Source: Niveispirillum sp943370215 (GTDB lineage Bacteria > Pseudomonadota > Alphaproteobacteria > Azospirillales > Azospirillaceae). Taken from it: 64,000 nucleotides of DNA. Below the pieces are notes generated by a model. It did no database searches and was not told the DNA's origin. It saw nothing but the letters and a program-made list of their open reading frames with translations. The stretch covers positions 1-64,000 of the forward strand of contig CALRQC020000008.1 of the NCBI GenBank assembly GCA_943370215.1. The letters are read 5' to 3'. A program made the position numbers and the translations under genes. Of the stretch, positions 27,081 to 35,727 are shown piece by piece (the first letter of the stretch is position 1; every line of letters begins with the position of its first letter).

Positions 27081-28185
27081 CGACATCCCCAGCGAACAGA
27101 TCGGCCCCCAGCGGCACCGCATTGCCCAACAGATCCAACTGGCGGGCTGGTGTTGCCGGCACGGGCAATCCCAGATAGCGGTATCCGGTATCCGTCAACA
27201 TGCGCCCGCGCGGTGTGCGCTGCAACAGGCCCTGTTGAATCAGATAGGGCTCGATGGTTTCCTCCAGAACGTCGCGCTGTTCGCCCAGCGCCGCCCCCAG
27301 CGTTTCCACACCGACCGGACCGCCGCCATAATGGTCGGCGATGCAGGACAGATAACGCCGATCCATCGCATCAAAGCCCAGCCGGTCCACCTCCAGCCGG
27401 GTCAGGGCGCGGTCGGCGGCGGCCGCATCGGTGACCAGCAAGCCGGTGACGGCGGAAATATCCCGCACCCGGCGCAGCAGCCGGCCGGCCACGCGCGGGG
27501 TGCCGCGCGACCGGCGGGCAATTTCCAATGCCCCCTCATCGGTCAGTTCCATGCCCAGGATGCGGGCGCCACGGCTGACGATCAATTGCAGCTCTTCCGG
27601 TTCATAGAACTGCATCCGCAGCGGAATGCCGAACCGTTCCCGCAAGGGGCGGGTGATCAGGCCGGACCGGGTGGTCGCCCCCACCAGGGTGAAGGGCGGC
27701 AGGTCGATACGCACGCTGCGCGCCGCCGGCCCCTCCCCGATGATCAGGTCAAGCTGGAAATCCTCCATCGCCGGATAAAGGATTTCCTCCACCGCCGGGG
27801 ACAGGCGGTGGATTTCATCGATGAACAGCACGTCCAGCGGCTGCAAATTGGTCAGCAGGGCCGCCAGATCGCCGGCCCGGGCGATGACGGGGCCGGAGGT
27901 GGCGCGGAAGCCGACATTCATCTCCTTGGCGACGATCTGGGCCAGCGTCGTCTTGCCCAGGCCGGGGGGGCCGAACAGCAGCACATGGTCCAGCGCCTCC
28001 CCGCGCGACCGGGCAGCCTGGATGAACAGGGCCAGATTTTCGCGCACCTGCCGCTGGCCGGTGAATTCCGCCAGCGACAGCGGACGGATGGAATTCTCTG
28101 CCGATGCATCGCCGCCGATCCGGTCCTGATCGACCATACGCTCAGGTTTCGGCGCTTCCGGCTTGGCTTTGGGGGCGCGGCTCAC
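27073..28185 (-). CDS. ruvB: Holliday junction branch-migration helicase RuvB
   Basis: This AAA+ motor drives branch migration with RuvA. It is 370 residues long, with Walker A GPPGLGKT (72-79), Walker B LFIDEIHRL, VGATTRSGL as sensor 1, RSRGTPRVAGRLLRRVRD as sensor 2, and a C-terminal winged helix (GRMLTDTGYRYLGL). Its N terminus is extended by about 20 basic, Pro-rich residues. The start overlaps ruvA as ATGA. Confidence 0.98.
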   Translation of the reverse strand: MSRAPKAKPEAPKPERMVDQDRIGGDASAENSIRPLSLAEFTGQRQVRENLALFIQAARSRGEALDHVLLFGPPGLGKTTLAQIVAKEMNVGFRATSGPVIARAGDLAALLTNLQPLDVLFIDEIHRLSPAVEEILYPAMEDFQLDLIIGEGPAARSVRIDLPPFTLVGATTRSGLITRPLRERFGIPLRMQFYEPEELQLIVSRGARILGMELTDEGALEIARRSRGTPRVAGRLLRRVRDISAVTGLLVTDAAAADRALTRLEVDRLGFDAMDRRYLSCIADHYGGGPVGVETLGAALGEQRDVLEETIEPYLIQQGLLQRTPRGRMLTDTGYRYLGLPVPATPARQLDLLGNAVPLGADLFAGDVDA

Positions 28186-28802
28186 TGGCTCAGTTCCTTC
28201 AGGCCGGCACGGATCAGGGCGGAGACATCAGCCCCCTCCCCCAATGCCTGGGCCGCCTTATTGACCGCCGTAAAGGCATCGATCCGCTTGTATCCCAGAT
28301 TGACCAAGGCCGACACCGCATCTCCAACCGCGCCATTGGGGGCCGCTGGCTGCGGCCCGCCTTTTATCGTTGTCGCCGCTGCCATCGGGGCAACAGCCAA
28401 TGTGGCCACCTTATCCTTCAATTCGTTCAAAATTCGGGCAGCCAGTTTCGGCCCCACCCCATCGGCCTCACACAGGCTGGTCTTGTCCTGGGCGGCAATC
28501 GCACTGGTCAAGCGGTCAGGCGCCAGGGCGGAGAGCAGGTTCAGCGCCACCCGCGCGCCCACCCCCTGCACCGTCGTCAACAGCCGGAACCAGTCACGTT
28601 CGCCTGCATCGGCAAAGCCATAGAGGGCGATCTTATCTTCCGACACCCACATGTCGGTCAGCACCGAGGCCCGGTCGCCGGGGCTGCCCAGCCGGCGCAG
28701 CGTGCGCGATGAGGCGGAAAACAGATAGCCGACGCCATTCACGTCGATGATGGCCCAATCGAGACCGGTGGAATCGAGCAGGCCGGAAAGTTTGGCGATC
28801 AT
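28182..28802 (-). CDS. ruvA: Holliday junction DNA helicase subunit RuvA
   Basis: This junction-binding tetramer subunit is 206 residues long. It has an N-terminal OB fold (MIAKLSGLLDSTGLDWAIID), tandem HhH motifs (LTTVQGVGARVALNLLSAL and EADGVGPKLAARILNELKD), and a C-terminal UBA-like domain (VSALVNLGYKRIDAFTAVNKA) that binds RuvB. Its ATG overlaps the stop of vapC as ATGA, so its translation probably depends on ribosomes finishing the toxin gene, an unusual coupling. Confidence 0.96.
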   Translation of the reverse strand: MIAKLSGLLDSTGLDWAIIDVNGVGYLFSASSRTLRRLGSPGDRASVLTDMWVSEDKIALYGFADAGERDWFRLLTTVQGVGARVALNLLSALAPDRLTSAIAAQDKTSLCEADGVGPKLAARILNELKDKVATLAVAPMAAATTIKGGPQPAAPNGAVGDAVSALVNLGYKRIDAFTAVNKAAQALGEGADVSALIRAGLKELSQ

Positions 28803-29233
28803 TGGCTTATCCCCGCCTCCGGCACCAGCAAAGGCAGCGCCGCGATAATGTCGGTATGGATGAAATCCTGGCCCTTGAACAGCAAGGGTGCGTCAGCCGA
28901 CCGCGAAAGGGCATAGGCCGCACAATCCCCGTAATTCAACTGGGCAGGATGTCCAGAACCTCGGCCGTAACGCCCATAGGCGGTAAAGGCGATGCCAGCT
29001 TGGGCTTCATCAAATGGCATGATCTGCGTCGATATCTCATCAAGGAAGGCATCCAGTTCCCAGACTTTGGACATACCAAACCGACGCAGCATCACCGTTC
29101 GGCACTCAAATGCCGTCATGGCCGACATCATCAGCGCAGTTGAACGCCGGATCGCCTTCAGATGAAAGCCCGCGTCTGCCTCCCCGCACAGGATGGCGTA
29201 GACGGCTGAGCTATCAATGGCGATCATCGGCAT
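28799..29233 (-). CDS. vapC: VapC-type PIN-domain toxin ribonuclease
   Basis: This 144-residue PIN-domain RNase has the acidic site at Asp7 (IAIDSSA), Glu43 (AFECRTV), Asp103 (NYGDCAAYALS) and Asp123 (FKGQDF), all as expected for an active enzyme. It overlaps the antitoxin gene by 20 bases (14 if the ATG at 29227 is used) and ruvA by four. It would be neutralised by the VapB upstream. The NYGDC form is common in the type II VapC group paired with Rv0623-like antitoxins. Confidence 0.9.
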   Translation of the reverse strand: MPMIAIDSSAVYAILCGEADAGFHLKAIRRSTALMMSAMTAFECRTVMLRRFGMSKVWELDAFLDEISTQIMPFDEAQAGIAFTAYGRYGRGSGHPAQLNYGDCAAYALSRSADAPLLFKGQDFIHTDIIAALPLLVPEAGISQ

Positions 29234-29495
29234 CTGCCCGCAGCCCTTCCATCAGGTCATAGCCCAGGATTTCGTCTTCGCTGAGATCATTGAGCGGCGG
29301 AATGGCCTGGGCGCGGGCGACAATCGCTTCCACCCGTGCCCAGCGCGTTTCATTCAACGCTTCCGTTTGTCGGCCAACACGCTCCAGCCGCTCCCGCACG
29401 GCCTTATGCATGGCCTCCGTCAGGCTCTCACCCGTCAGTTCGGCCAGCCGGCGGACATCGCGTTCCGCCTCTGGGGATTTAATGTTCAGGGCCAT
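29214..29495 (-). CDS. vapB: VapB-type antitoxin (Rv0623-like)
   Basis: This 93-residue antitoxin starts with ALNIKSPEAERDVRRLAELTGESLTEAMHKAVRERLER, the ribbon-helix-helix-like segment of the Rv0623/VapB group, and ends in an acidic stretch (about residues 67-93) expected to wrap around VapC. It probably represses its own promoter just upstream. It precedes vapC with overlapping ends. Confidence 0.88.
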   Translation of the reverse strand: MALNIKSPEAERDVRRLAELTGESLTEAMHKAVRERLERVGRQTEALNETRWARVEAIVARAQAIPPLNDLSEDEILGYDLMEGLRADADDRH

Positions 29496-29528
29496 GGCGT
29501 CGCCATCCTTTCTTCCCTACGGTGAAGG

Positions 29529-29556
29529 ATTCTACACCATATGAACAAAACGGCAA
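29529..29556 (-). promoter_or_regulatory. Candidate promoter of vapBC-ruvAB
   Basis: On the leftward strand TTGCCG (29556-29551) and TAGAAT (29534-29529) are 16 bases apart, 34 bases before the vapB start. It lies in the 80-base gap after ruvC. If used, ruvA and ruvB would be transcribed from a toxin-antitoxin promoter in addition to the upstream ruvC/yebC promoter. Confidence 0.4.
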
Positions 29557-29575
29557 CGGCGTGGCACAGTGTTTT

Positions 29576-30103
29576 CTAGCGCCGCACACCCAGGATGGCA
29601 TCATCCACCTTGCGGCGGGTCTGGGCGTAATGGGCGTGGCAGATGGCGACGGCCAGCGCATCGGCGCTGTCAGCGCTGGTGCGCTGGATGCCGGGCAGCA
29701 ACATGCGGACCATGTGCTGCACCTGCACCTTGTCGGCATGGCCGGTGCCGACCACGGATTTCTTCACCGCCATGGGCAGATATTGTTCCACCGGCAGGCC
29801 GGCCTTGGCGGCACTCAACAGTGCGACGCCGCGCGCCATGCCCAGTTTCAGGGTGGAGGATGGGTTGACGTTGGAAAGGGTTTCTTCCACCGCCGCCTCG
29901 TCGGGCTGCCAGGTGGCGATGACATCGGCGATGCCGTCATGCAATTCCAGCAGCCGGATGGCCAGATCATCGCCGCTGTCGGTATTGATCGTACCGTTGG
30001 CCACATGGCTCAACCGGTTGCCGCAGACGTCAATCACGCCCCAGCCCAAATGCCGCAGGCCGGGGTCGAGCCCCAGGATACGGGTCGTCACCTGTCCCGC
30101 CAT
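29576..30103 (-). CDS. ruvC: Crossover junction endodeoxyribonuclease RuvC
   Basis: This Holliday-junction resolvase of 175 residues has the RNase H-like catalytic acids Asp13 (GLDPG), Glu73 (AVEET), and Asp145 and Asp148 (ADSADAL). It is followed by vapBC and then ruvAB, so the usual ruvC-ruvA spacing is interrupted by the insertion. Confidence 0.97.
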   Translation of the reverse strand: MAGQVTTRILGLDPGLRHLGWGVIDVCGNRLSHVANGTINTDSGDDLAIRLLELHDGIADVIATWQPDEAAVEETLSNVNPSSTLKLGMARGVALLSAAKAGLPVEQYLPMAVKKSVVGTGHADKVQVQHMVRMLLPGIQRTSADSADALAVAICHAHYAQTRRKVDDAILGVRR

Positions 30104-30135
30104 TCCCGTCCCTCCCCGGCCTGCAACAATATCAA

Positions 30136-30888
30136 TCAGCTCAACTTTTCCAGAATCTCGGCCGGAATGTCGAAATTGCCCAGCACGGTCTGGACATCGT
30201 CATTGTCTTCCAGCACGTCCAGCAGCTTCAGCAGCGTCTGGGCCGTATCTTCCGCCGGGACCGGCACCAGATTCATCGGCGTCCAGGTCAGCTTGGCGCT
30301 TTCCGGGGCACCAAACTTGGCTTCCAGCGCGTCACGTACCTCGCCCAGCGAATCCGTGCCGGTGGTGATGGCGTGACCGCCTTCATCCGACTGCACATCT
30401 TCCGCGCCTGCCTCGATGGCGGCTTCCAGCATGGTGTCGGCATCGGCAGCACTGGCCGGATAGGTGATCTGGCCGACGCGGTTGAACATGAACGAAACCG
30501 AATTGGTTTCGCCCAGGGTGCCGCCATGCTTGGTGAAGGCGGAGCGCACTTCCGACGCGGTGCGGTTGCGGTTGTCGGTCAGCGCTTCCACGATCAGCGC
30601 CACGCCGCCGGGGCCGTAACCCTCGTACCGCACTTCATCATAATTGGTGTCATCACCGCCGCCGGGCTGACCCTGCTTGATGGCCCGGTCAATGCGGTCC
30701 TTCGGCAGGTTCTGCGCGCGGGCGGCCTGGATGGCGGCACGCAGGCGCGGATTCATGGCCGGGTCGGGCAGACCCGACTTGGCGGCCACGGTAATTTCGC
30801 GCGCCAGCTTGTTGAAGATCTTCGACCGCTTGGCGTCCTGCGCGCCCTTACGGTGCATGATGTTCTTGAATTGGCTATGACCGGCCAT
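30136..30888 (-). CDS. yebC: YebC/PmpR family regulatory protein
   Basis: This 250-residue protein begins MAGHSQFKNIMHRKGAQD and contains SGLPDPAMNPRLRAAIQAAR and the central YEGYGPGGVALIVEALTDN. YebC proteins were described as DNA-binding regulators and more recently as translation factors that ease stalling at proline motifs. It lies just upstream of ruvC, as is usual. Confidence 0.96.
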   Translation of the reverse strand: MAGHSQFKNIMHRKGAQDAKRSKIFNKLAREITVAAKSGLPDPAMNPRLRAAIQAARAQNLPKDRIDRAIKQGQPGGGDDTNYDEVRYEGYGPGGVALIVEALTDNRNRTASEVRSAFTKHGGTLGETNSVSFMFNRVGQITYPASAADADTMLEAAIEAGAEDVQSDEGGHAITTGTDSLGEVRDALEAKFGAPESAKLTWTPMNLVPVPAEDTAQTLLKLLDVLEDNDDVQTVLGNFDIPAEILEKLS

Positions 30889-30987
30889 GGGACCCCAGAC
30901 GCCTGTAAGTGATATCGTTCAGATATATGGGCTGATTCTGGGGCTATGTACCATATCTTGGCCGGCTTTGGCACCTGTTGCGCGCAA

Positions 30988-31015
30988 CGGCCCCGCCATG
31001 CGGCTGGCGGGACCG
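30988..31015 (-). terminator. Hairpin downstream of fabI
   Basis: On the leftward RNA, CGGUCCCGCC and GGCGGGGCCG pair over 10 bp using one G-U pair, whereas the opposite strand has a C-A mismatch, so the structure favours leftward transcription. The neighbouring GTTGCGCGCAAC (30977-30988) is a 12-bp palindrome. No T-run. Confidence 0.4.
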
Positions 31016-31054
31016 TGCGGCGAACAAATAATGCCGATCAACAGCCGGTCAGCG

Positions 31055-31825
31055 TCAGCCGAGGATGTTGTACCCGCCATCGATATAGGGCACCGAGCCG
31101 GTAATGGCGCGGGCATCATCGCTGGCCAGGAAGGCGGCATAGGCACCGACATCGGCCACGCCCACCTGCTGACGCAGCGGGGCCTTTTCCGCTGCGCGGG
31201 CCAGCAGTTCGTCAAAGCGGTCGATGCCGCTGGCGGCGCGGGTCTTCAGCGGGCCGGGCGACAGGCAATGCACGCGGATATCCTTGGGGCCCAGTTCGGC
31301 CGCCAGATAGCGCGTCACCGACTCCAAGGCCGCCTTCACCGGGCCCATCAGATTATAGTGATCCACCACCTTTTCCGAGCCATAGAAGCTGACGGTCTGC
31401 AGGCAGCCGCCATCCTTCATCAGTGGTTCAGCCAGCCGTGCCATCCGGATGAAGGAATGCACCGACACATCCATGGCCGTCAGGAAGCCATCACGCGAGC
31501 AGTCGGTGACGCGGGCGTGCAAATCTTCACGCGGGGCGAAGGCGATGGAATGCAGCAGGAAATCCAGCTTGCCCCATTCCGCCTCGATCCGCTCGAACAC
31601 AGCCTCCAACTGGCCCGGCTCCCGCACGTCGCAGGGCAGGATCAGCGTGGCGCCCAGCGCCTCAGCCAAAGGGCGGACATGGGGGTCTGCCTTGGCGTTG
31701 AGATAGGTGACAGCCAGATCGGCGCCCATGGCACGGAATGCCTGGGCACAGCCATGGGCGATACTGCCCTCATTGGCGATACCCACCACCAGACCGCGTT
31801 TACCAGCCAAAGAAAACAGAGCCAT
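31055..31825 (-). CDS. fabI: Enoyl-[acyl-carrier-protein] reductase FabI
   Basis: It is the last reductive step of the fatty-acid elongation cycle, NADH-dependent, and the triclosan target. The 256-residue SDR variant has GLVVGIANEGSIAHG (cofactor loop) and the catalytic pair Tyr157 and Lys164 in the Y-x6-K spacing that separates FabI from ordinary SDRs, plus Tyr148 nearby. The C terminus ITGSVPYIDGGYNILG is characteristic. It is divergent from the next gene. Confidence 0.95.
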   Translation of the reverse strand: MALFSLAGKRGLVVGIANEGSIAHGCAQAFRAMGADLAVTYLNAKADPHVRPLAEALGATLILPCDVREPGQLEAVFERIEAEWGKLDFLLHSIAFAPREDLHARVTDCSRDGFLTAMDVSVHSFIRMARLAEPLMKDGGCLQTVSFYGSEKVVDHYNLMGPVKAALESVTRYLAAELGPKDIRVHCLSPGPLKTRAASGIDRFDELLARAAEKAPLRQQVGVADVGAYAAFLASDDARAITGSVPYIDGGYNILG

Positions 31826-32030
31826 ATCATTCCCTCACATCATCATTCGGGCACTATCGTTGTGCAATGCAGCATAATAGGTGTGTATCGCTACAGCCAG
31901 ATGACAAAATGAGATGTTGCGGATTTGTATCGCACTGGCTCCAAAAAGCGTGAGCACACTGGGTCTTGGCGGGAAAAGAATATAGGAAGATCATGGTTTG
32001 ATACTCGTCGTTCCAGGGAAGGTTCTCCCA

Positions 32031-33149
32031 TTGTCAATCTCGCACCGACTTGCCGCCATCTTGGCCCTGGGTTGCCTGTGCCTGATCGGCCATCCCAGCC
32101 CGGCTGCCGAGTTCCGCAGCGGGGGGGATGTTCATGTCGCCAGCCCGGTGAATGACACTTTGTTCGCCGCGGGCAATAAGGTGGTCGTCGCCGCCCCGGT
32201 GGATGGTGATGTCATCGCCGCCGGGTTCAATCTGGACCTGAAGGCTCCCATCAGCGGTGATGCGATACTGGCCGCGTTCGATCTGCGTATTGCGGCACCG
32301 GTGGCGGGTGATCTTCTGGCAATTGCTGCAGACATTGATATCAAAAGCGCGATCAGCGGCGATGCCAGGGTGAGCGGGGCCGGGGTCAAACTGGCCCGCA
32401 CCGCGGCGATCAGCGGCGATTTCAGCGCCAGCGGTGGGGAAATCACCCTGGAGGGAGATGTGGCCGGCAACGCGCAGTTGGCGGCGGAGAAAGTGGTGAT
32501 CGCCGGCAGTATTGCCGGCAATCTGGATGTGGCGGCGGTAGAGCTGGAGTTGCGGCCCGGTGCCCGGATCGTGGGCAGCATCCGCCACACCGGTCCCCGG
32601 TCGGTGCCCGTGCCTGATGGCGTGGATATTGGTGGCACGGTGGAGTTTCGCGCCAAGGAGAAAGTGGATACAGATGGCCCTGGCTTGACAGCGTTGCTGG
32701 GCACCATGGCCGCATTGTTCATCCTGGGGCTGGCGGTACTGTGGTTATTCCCCACCCTGGTAGCGGGCAGCAGTGCCGCCATCCGCCGCAATCCGCTGGG
32801 CCGGGTGCTGGTGGGCCTGGGGCTGATGCTGGCGGTGCCCCCGCTGGCCATTCTGCTGATGTTCAGCATGATCGGGCTACCGCTGGGCTTGCTGTTGGGA
32901 TGCATGTATCTGCTGGCCTTCCCGATGGGGTTGGCCGTGGCCGCCCTGGGCTTGGCGGAAAGCCGGCAGGGGCGCAATGGCCGCGATGGTCCACCTGCCC
33001 GCGTGCTCGGCCGTTTTGCGCTGGTCACTCTGGCCCTGGCGCTGATCTCCCTGATCCCCTATGTCGGTATCATCGGGGTTTTGCTGGCGGTGGCCTTGGG
33101 CCTGGGGGCCATGGCATCCACCGTGCTGGATGCCAGACGGGTGGGGTGA
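32031..33149 (+). CDS. Exported polymer-forming (bactofilin-like) protein with C-terminal membrane helices
   Basis: This protein of about 372 residues has a signal-like N terminus (SISHRLAAILALGCLCL), then roughly 170 residues of a repeating beta-helix pattern built on units such as GDV-x4-P-x-x-GD and ISGDA, as in bactofilins, then about four membrane helices (from VLWLFPTLVAG to YVGIIGVLLAVALGLG). The rod domain would lie in the periplasm. TTG at 32031 follows AGGGAAGG; another TTG lies at 31998. The cellular role is unknown; scaffolding of the envelope is inference. Confidence 0.75.
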   Translation: MSISHRLAAILALGCLCLIGHPSPAAEFRSGGDVHVASPVNDTLFAAGNKVVVAAPVDGDVIAAGFNLDLKAPISGDAILAAFDLRIAAPVAGDLLAIAADIDIKSAISGDARVSGAGVKLARTAAISGDFSASGGEITLEGDVAGNAQLAAEKVVIAGSIAGNLDVAAVELELRPGARIVGSIRHTGPRSVPVPDGVDIGGTVEFRAKEKVDTDGPGLTALLGTMAALFILGLAVLWLFPTLVAGSSAAIRRNPLGRVLVGLGLMLAVPPLAILLMFSMIGLPLGLLLGCMYLLAFPMGLAVAALGLAESRQGRNGRDGPPARVLGRFALVTLALALISLIPYVGIIGVLLAVALGLGAMASTVLDARRVG

Positions 33150-33150
33150 G

Positions 33151-33411
33151 ATGCCGCGCGGCGTCGCTAAATCCGATCTGCCACAAAAAATCTGCGCCCA
33201 TTGCGGCCGCCCTTTCACATGGCGGCGCAAATGGGCGCGTGATTGGGAACACGTGAAATATTGTTCCAATGCCTGCCGCCAGGGGAACATCAAGGGGCAT
33301 GACCCCTTGCCCTTGGATACCAGCAGCCATGCGCCGCAAGCCAAGGCGGCAGATGCCACCGCCCGGCCACGGCACAGAGATGAAGATACCAAGCGGCAGA
33401 AAGAAAAATAA
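33151..33411 (+). CDS. DUF2256 domain-containing small zinc-binding protein
   Basis: This 86-residue protein carries the DUF2256 core CAHCGRPFTWRRKWARDW-x4-YCSNACR, a likely zinc-binding cluster of four cysteines, followed by a basic, disordered tail. Function unknown. ATG 33151 overlaps nothing and starts right after the previous stop (TGAGATG), so it is coupled to the bactofilin-like gene. Confidence 0.85.
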   Translation: MPRGVAKSDLPQKICAHCGRPFTWRRKWARDWEHVKYCSNACRQGNIKGHDPLPLDTSSHAPQAKAADATARPRHRDEDTKRQKEK

Positions 33412-33903
33412 TCAGTCGCGGAAATTCAGATATTGCAGGGGCTGTTCGATGTTCAGCCCCTTCACCAGGGCGATGGCAGCCTGCAGATCATCGATCTTTT
33501 TGCCGGAAATGCGCAGCTCGTCCCCCTGAATGGCGGCCTGCACCTTCATCTTGCTGTCCTTCAGGGCCTTGACGATCTGCTTGGCCAAAGCCTGCTCGAT
33601 CCCCTGCTTCACCTTCACCACCTGGCGCTTGGTGCCACCGGCGGCATTCTCCTCCTTGGACCAATCCAGACAGCCGGGATCCAGCTTGCGGCGCACGAAA
33701 TAGCCCTTCAGCATTTCCTGAAGCTGTTCCAGCTTGGTATCATCTTCCGTCTGGATGACGATCTCGTTCTCTTTCTCCTTCAGTTCCATGGTGGATTTGG
33801 AACCTTTGAAGTCGAAGCGGGTCTGCAGCTCGCGCAGCACACCCTGAACGGCATTATTGACCTCAGCGATCTCGGTCTTGGAAACGATGTCGAAAGACGG
33901 CAT
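33412..33903 (-). CDS. yajQ: YajQ family nucleotide-binding protein
   Basis: This 163-residue protein begins MPSFDIVSKTEIAEVNNAVQ and contains TRFDFKGSKSTME, the two RRM-like halves of the family, and ends LQYLNFRD. Some members bind cyclic di-GMP. The presence of PleD in the same window makes c-di-GMP signalling plausible. Its stop abuts that of the DUF2256 gene tail to tail. Confidence 0.95.
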   Translation of the reverse strand: MPSFDIVSKTEIAEVNNAVQGVLRELQTRFDFKGSKSTMELKEKENEIVIQTEDDTKLEQLQEMLKGYFVRRKLDPGCLDWSKEENAAGGTKRQVVKVKQGIEQALAKQIVKALKDSKMKVQAAIQGDELRISGKKIDDLQAAIALVKGLNIEQPLQYLNFRD

Positions 33904-33944
33904 GGCTCTGAACGTCCATCCTTTAAGGCAACGAACAAACGGGA

Positions 33945-33967
33945 TGGGGCAGCTTAGCACTGCCCCA
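33945..33967 (-). terminator. Hairpin after the small membrane-protein gene
   Basis: TGGGGCAG and CTGCCCCA pair over 8 bp around a seven-base loop. It lies 25 bases beyond the stop of the small leftward gene at 33992-34150. There is a weak T-rich stretch further on. Confidence 0.4.
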
Positions 33968-33991
33968 CCCATATCGTCACGGAAAAGGCCT

Positions 33992-34150
33992 TCAACCGCC
34001 GATCAACACCGGGTTGCTTGGCGGAGCTGCCGCATCTTTCTGTACCGCCCTGTCGGTGGCGGACAGGGCAACAACCAACATCAGGCCAGCCAGCATCAGC
34101 GCCTGCAAGGCCAGTGTGGTCCGCCGCGTCAATCGTCTCGTTATCCGCAT
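33992..34150 (-). CDS. Small single-membrane-span protein (52 aa)
   Basis: This is a short hypothetical protein with a very basic N terminus (RITRRLTRRTT), one hydrophobic helix (about residues 14-32), and a short Pro-rich tail. A strong GGGAGGAAG lies before ATG 34150, which is the main reason to call it a gene. No family recognised. Confidence 0.5.
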   Translation of the reverse strand: MRITRRLTRRTTLALQALMLAGLMLVVALSATDRAVQKDAAAPPSNPVLIGG

Positions 34151-34374
34151 GATCGGCTTCCTCCCGGTGGAATGCGCGCGCCTTCTGGTCAGATACGAAC
34201 GATAAGGTCTCAACCCTTTCGCAAAGATGACGGGGTTCGATCCGATCTTGTCGGATTGGTAACAACCAGCCGCTGTGACATGATCGCCACACAATGAGGG
34301 CTTCTACCCCTGGGGCCGCAATGCTAGATGAAGGGGACAGCCCCGGAAGGGGCGCCCAAGATGGACCCGTGCCG

Positions 34375-35727
34375 ATGACCAAGCCGCGTTTTGACGCCGA
34401 TTCCGCCAGCCTGCTGGAAGATTTGATCCGCCGCGCCCGTGCCGCCGGGGCCGATGCGGCTGACGCCCTGCTGGTGGATGGTGCTTCATTGTCGCTGTCC
34501 ACCCGGCTGGGCAAGCCGGAGGGAATCGAACGGTCGGAAGGCGGCGATCTGGGCTTGCGCGTCTTTGTCGGCCAAGGCATGGCGATGGTCTCCTCGACCG
34601 ATCGTTCGCCGGCAATGCTGGCGGAACTGGCCGAACGCGCCGTGGCCATGGCGCGCGCCGTACCGCCCGACCCCTATTGTGGCATCGCCGATCCAGATGC
34701 CATCACCCATGACTGGCAGGATCTGGACCTGTGCGACCCGGCAGAGCCGACGGCTGAAGAGTTGATCGAAGCAGCACAGAGGACGGAAGACGCCGCCCGT
34801 GCCGTGGCCGGCGTCACCAATTCCGATGGTGCCGATGCCAGTTGGAGCCGGAGTCATGTCGTGCTGGTCGCCAGCAACGGCTTTGTGGGCGGCTACAGCG
34901 TCTCCCGGCGCTCGCTCTCCGTCTCCGTGCTGGCTGGCCAGGATACGGGTATGGAGCGGGATTATGATTACCATTCAACCGTTTACGGCAGCGACCTGGA
35001 AGACCCCGCACGGATCGGCCGCCGGGCCGGTGAAAAAGTTGTGGCCAAGCTGAACCCCCGCAAGGTGAAAAGCCAGTCCGTACCGATCATCATTGATCCG
35101 CGCCTGTCCGGCGGGCTGGTGGGTTCGCTCTGCGGGGCGATTTCCGGGGGTGCCATCGCACGCGGCACCAGCTTTCTGAAGGACAAGCTGGGGCAGGCCG
35201 TGTTCGCACCGGGCATCACCATTGTGGAAGACCCGCATCTGTGCCGTGGCCTGCGCTCCAAGCCGTTTGACGCGGAGGGGATTGCCAACCAACGGCGTGA
35301 GTTGATCGCCAATGGCGTGCTGACCACCTGGCTGTTGGATTTACGCTCGGCCCGCCAGTTGGGGCTGACCACCACGGGCCATGCCTCACGCGGTACCGGC
35401 GGCCCGCCCTCCCCCAGCCCCAGCAATGTCTATATGCAGCCGGGAACCCTGTCGCCTCAGGAACTGATGGCCGACATCAAACAGGGGCTCTACATCACCT
35501 CCCTGATGGGACAGGGTGTCAACGGGGTGACGGGCGATTACTCACGCGGGGCGGCCGGATTCTGGATCGAGAATGGGGAGATTGCCTATCCGGTGAGTGA
35601 GATCACCGTCGCCAGCAATCTGAAAGACATGTTCCGCAATCTGACCCCGGCCAGCGATCTGGAACGCCGCCATGGCATCGACGCACCGACCCTGCGGATC
35701 GAGGGGATGACGGTGGCCGGGCTTTAA
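34375..35727 (+). CDS. pmbA: Metalloprotease-related protein PmbA (TldE)
   Basis: This is the partner of TldD in the modulator-of-gyrase family, which processes microcin B17 and degrades CcdA-like peptides. The 450-residue protein has SVSVLAGQDTGMERDYDY-like central strands, IIDPRLSGGLVGSLCGAISG, and the glycine-rich C-terminal GAAGFWIENGEIAYPVSE. TldE lacks the zinc site, consistent with no HExxH-type motif here. The start is uncertain: ATG 34375, 34321 and 34294 are in frame. TldD is not in the window. Confidence 0.92.
   Translation: MTKPRFDADSASLLEDLIRRARAAGADAADALLVDGASLSLSTRLGKPEGIERSEGGDLGLRVFVGQGMAMVSSTDRSPAMLAELAERAVAMARAVPPDPYCGIADPDAITHDWQDLDLCDPAEPTAEELIEAAQRTEDAARAVAGVTNSDGADASWSRSHVVLVASNGFVGGYSVSRRSLSVSVLAGQDTGMERDYDYHSTVYGSDLEDPARIGRRAGEKVVAKLNPRKVKSQSVPIIIDPRLSGGLVGSLCGAISGGAIARGTSFLKDKLGQAVFAPGITIVEDPHLCRGLRSKPFDAEGIANQRRELIANGVLTTWLLDLRSARQLGLTTTGHASRGTGGPPSPSPSNVYMQPGTLSPQELMADIKQGLYITSLMGQGVNGVTGDYSRGAAGFWIENGEIAYPVSEITVASNLKDMFRNLTPASDLERRHGIDAPTLRIEGMTVAGL

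Noticed and set aside
30977..30988. 12-bp palindrome GTTGCGCGCAAC downstream of fabI
   Set aside because: Single copy, in a GC-rich context where such palindromes occur by chance; noted but not assigned a function.
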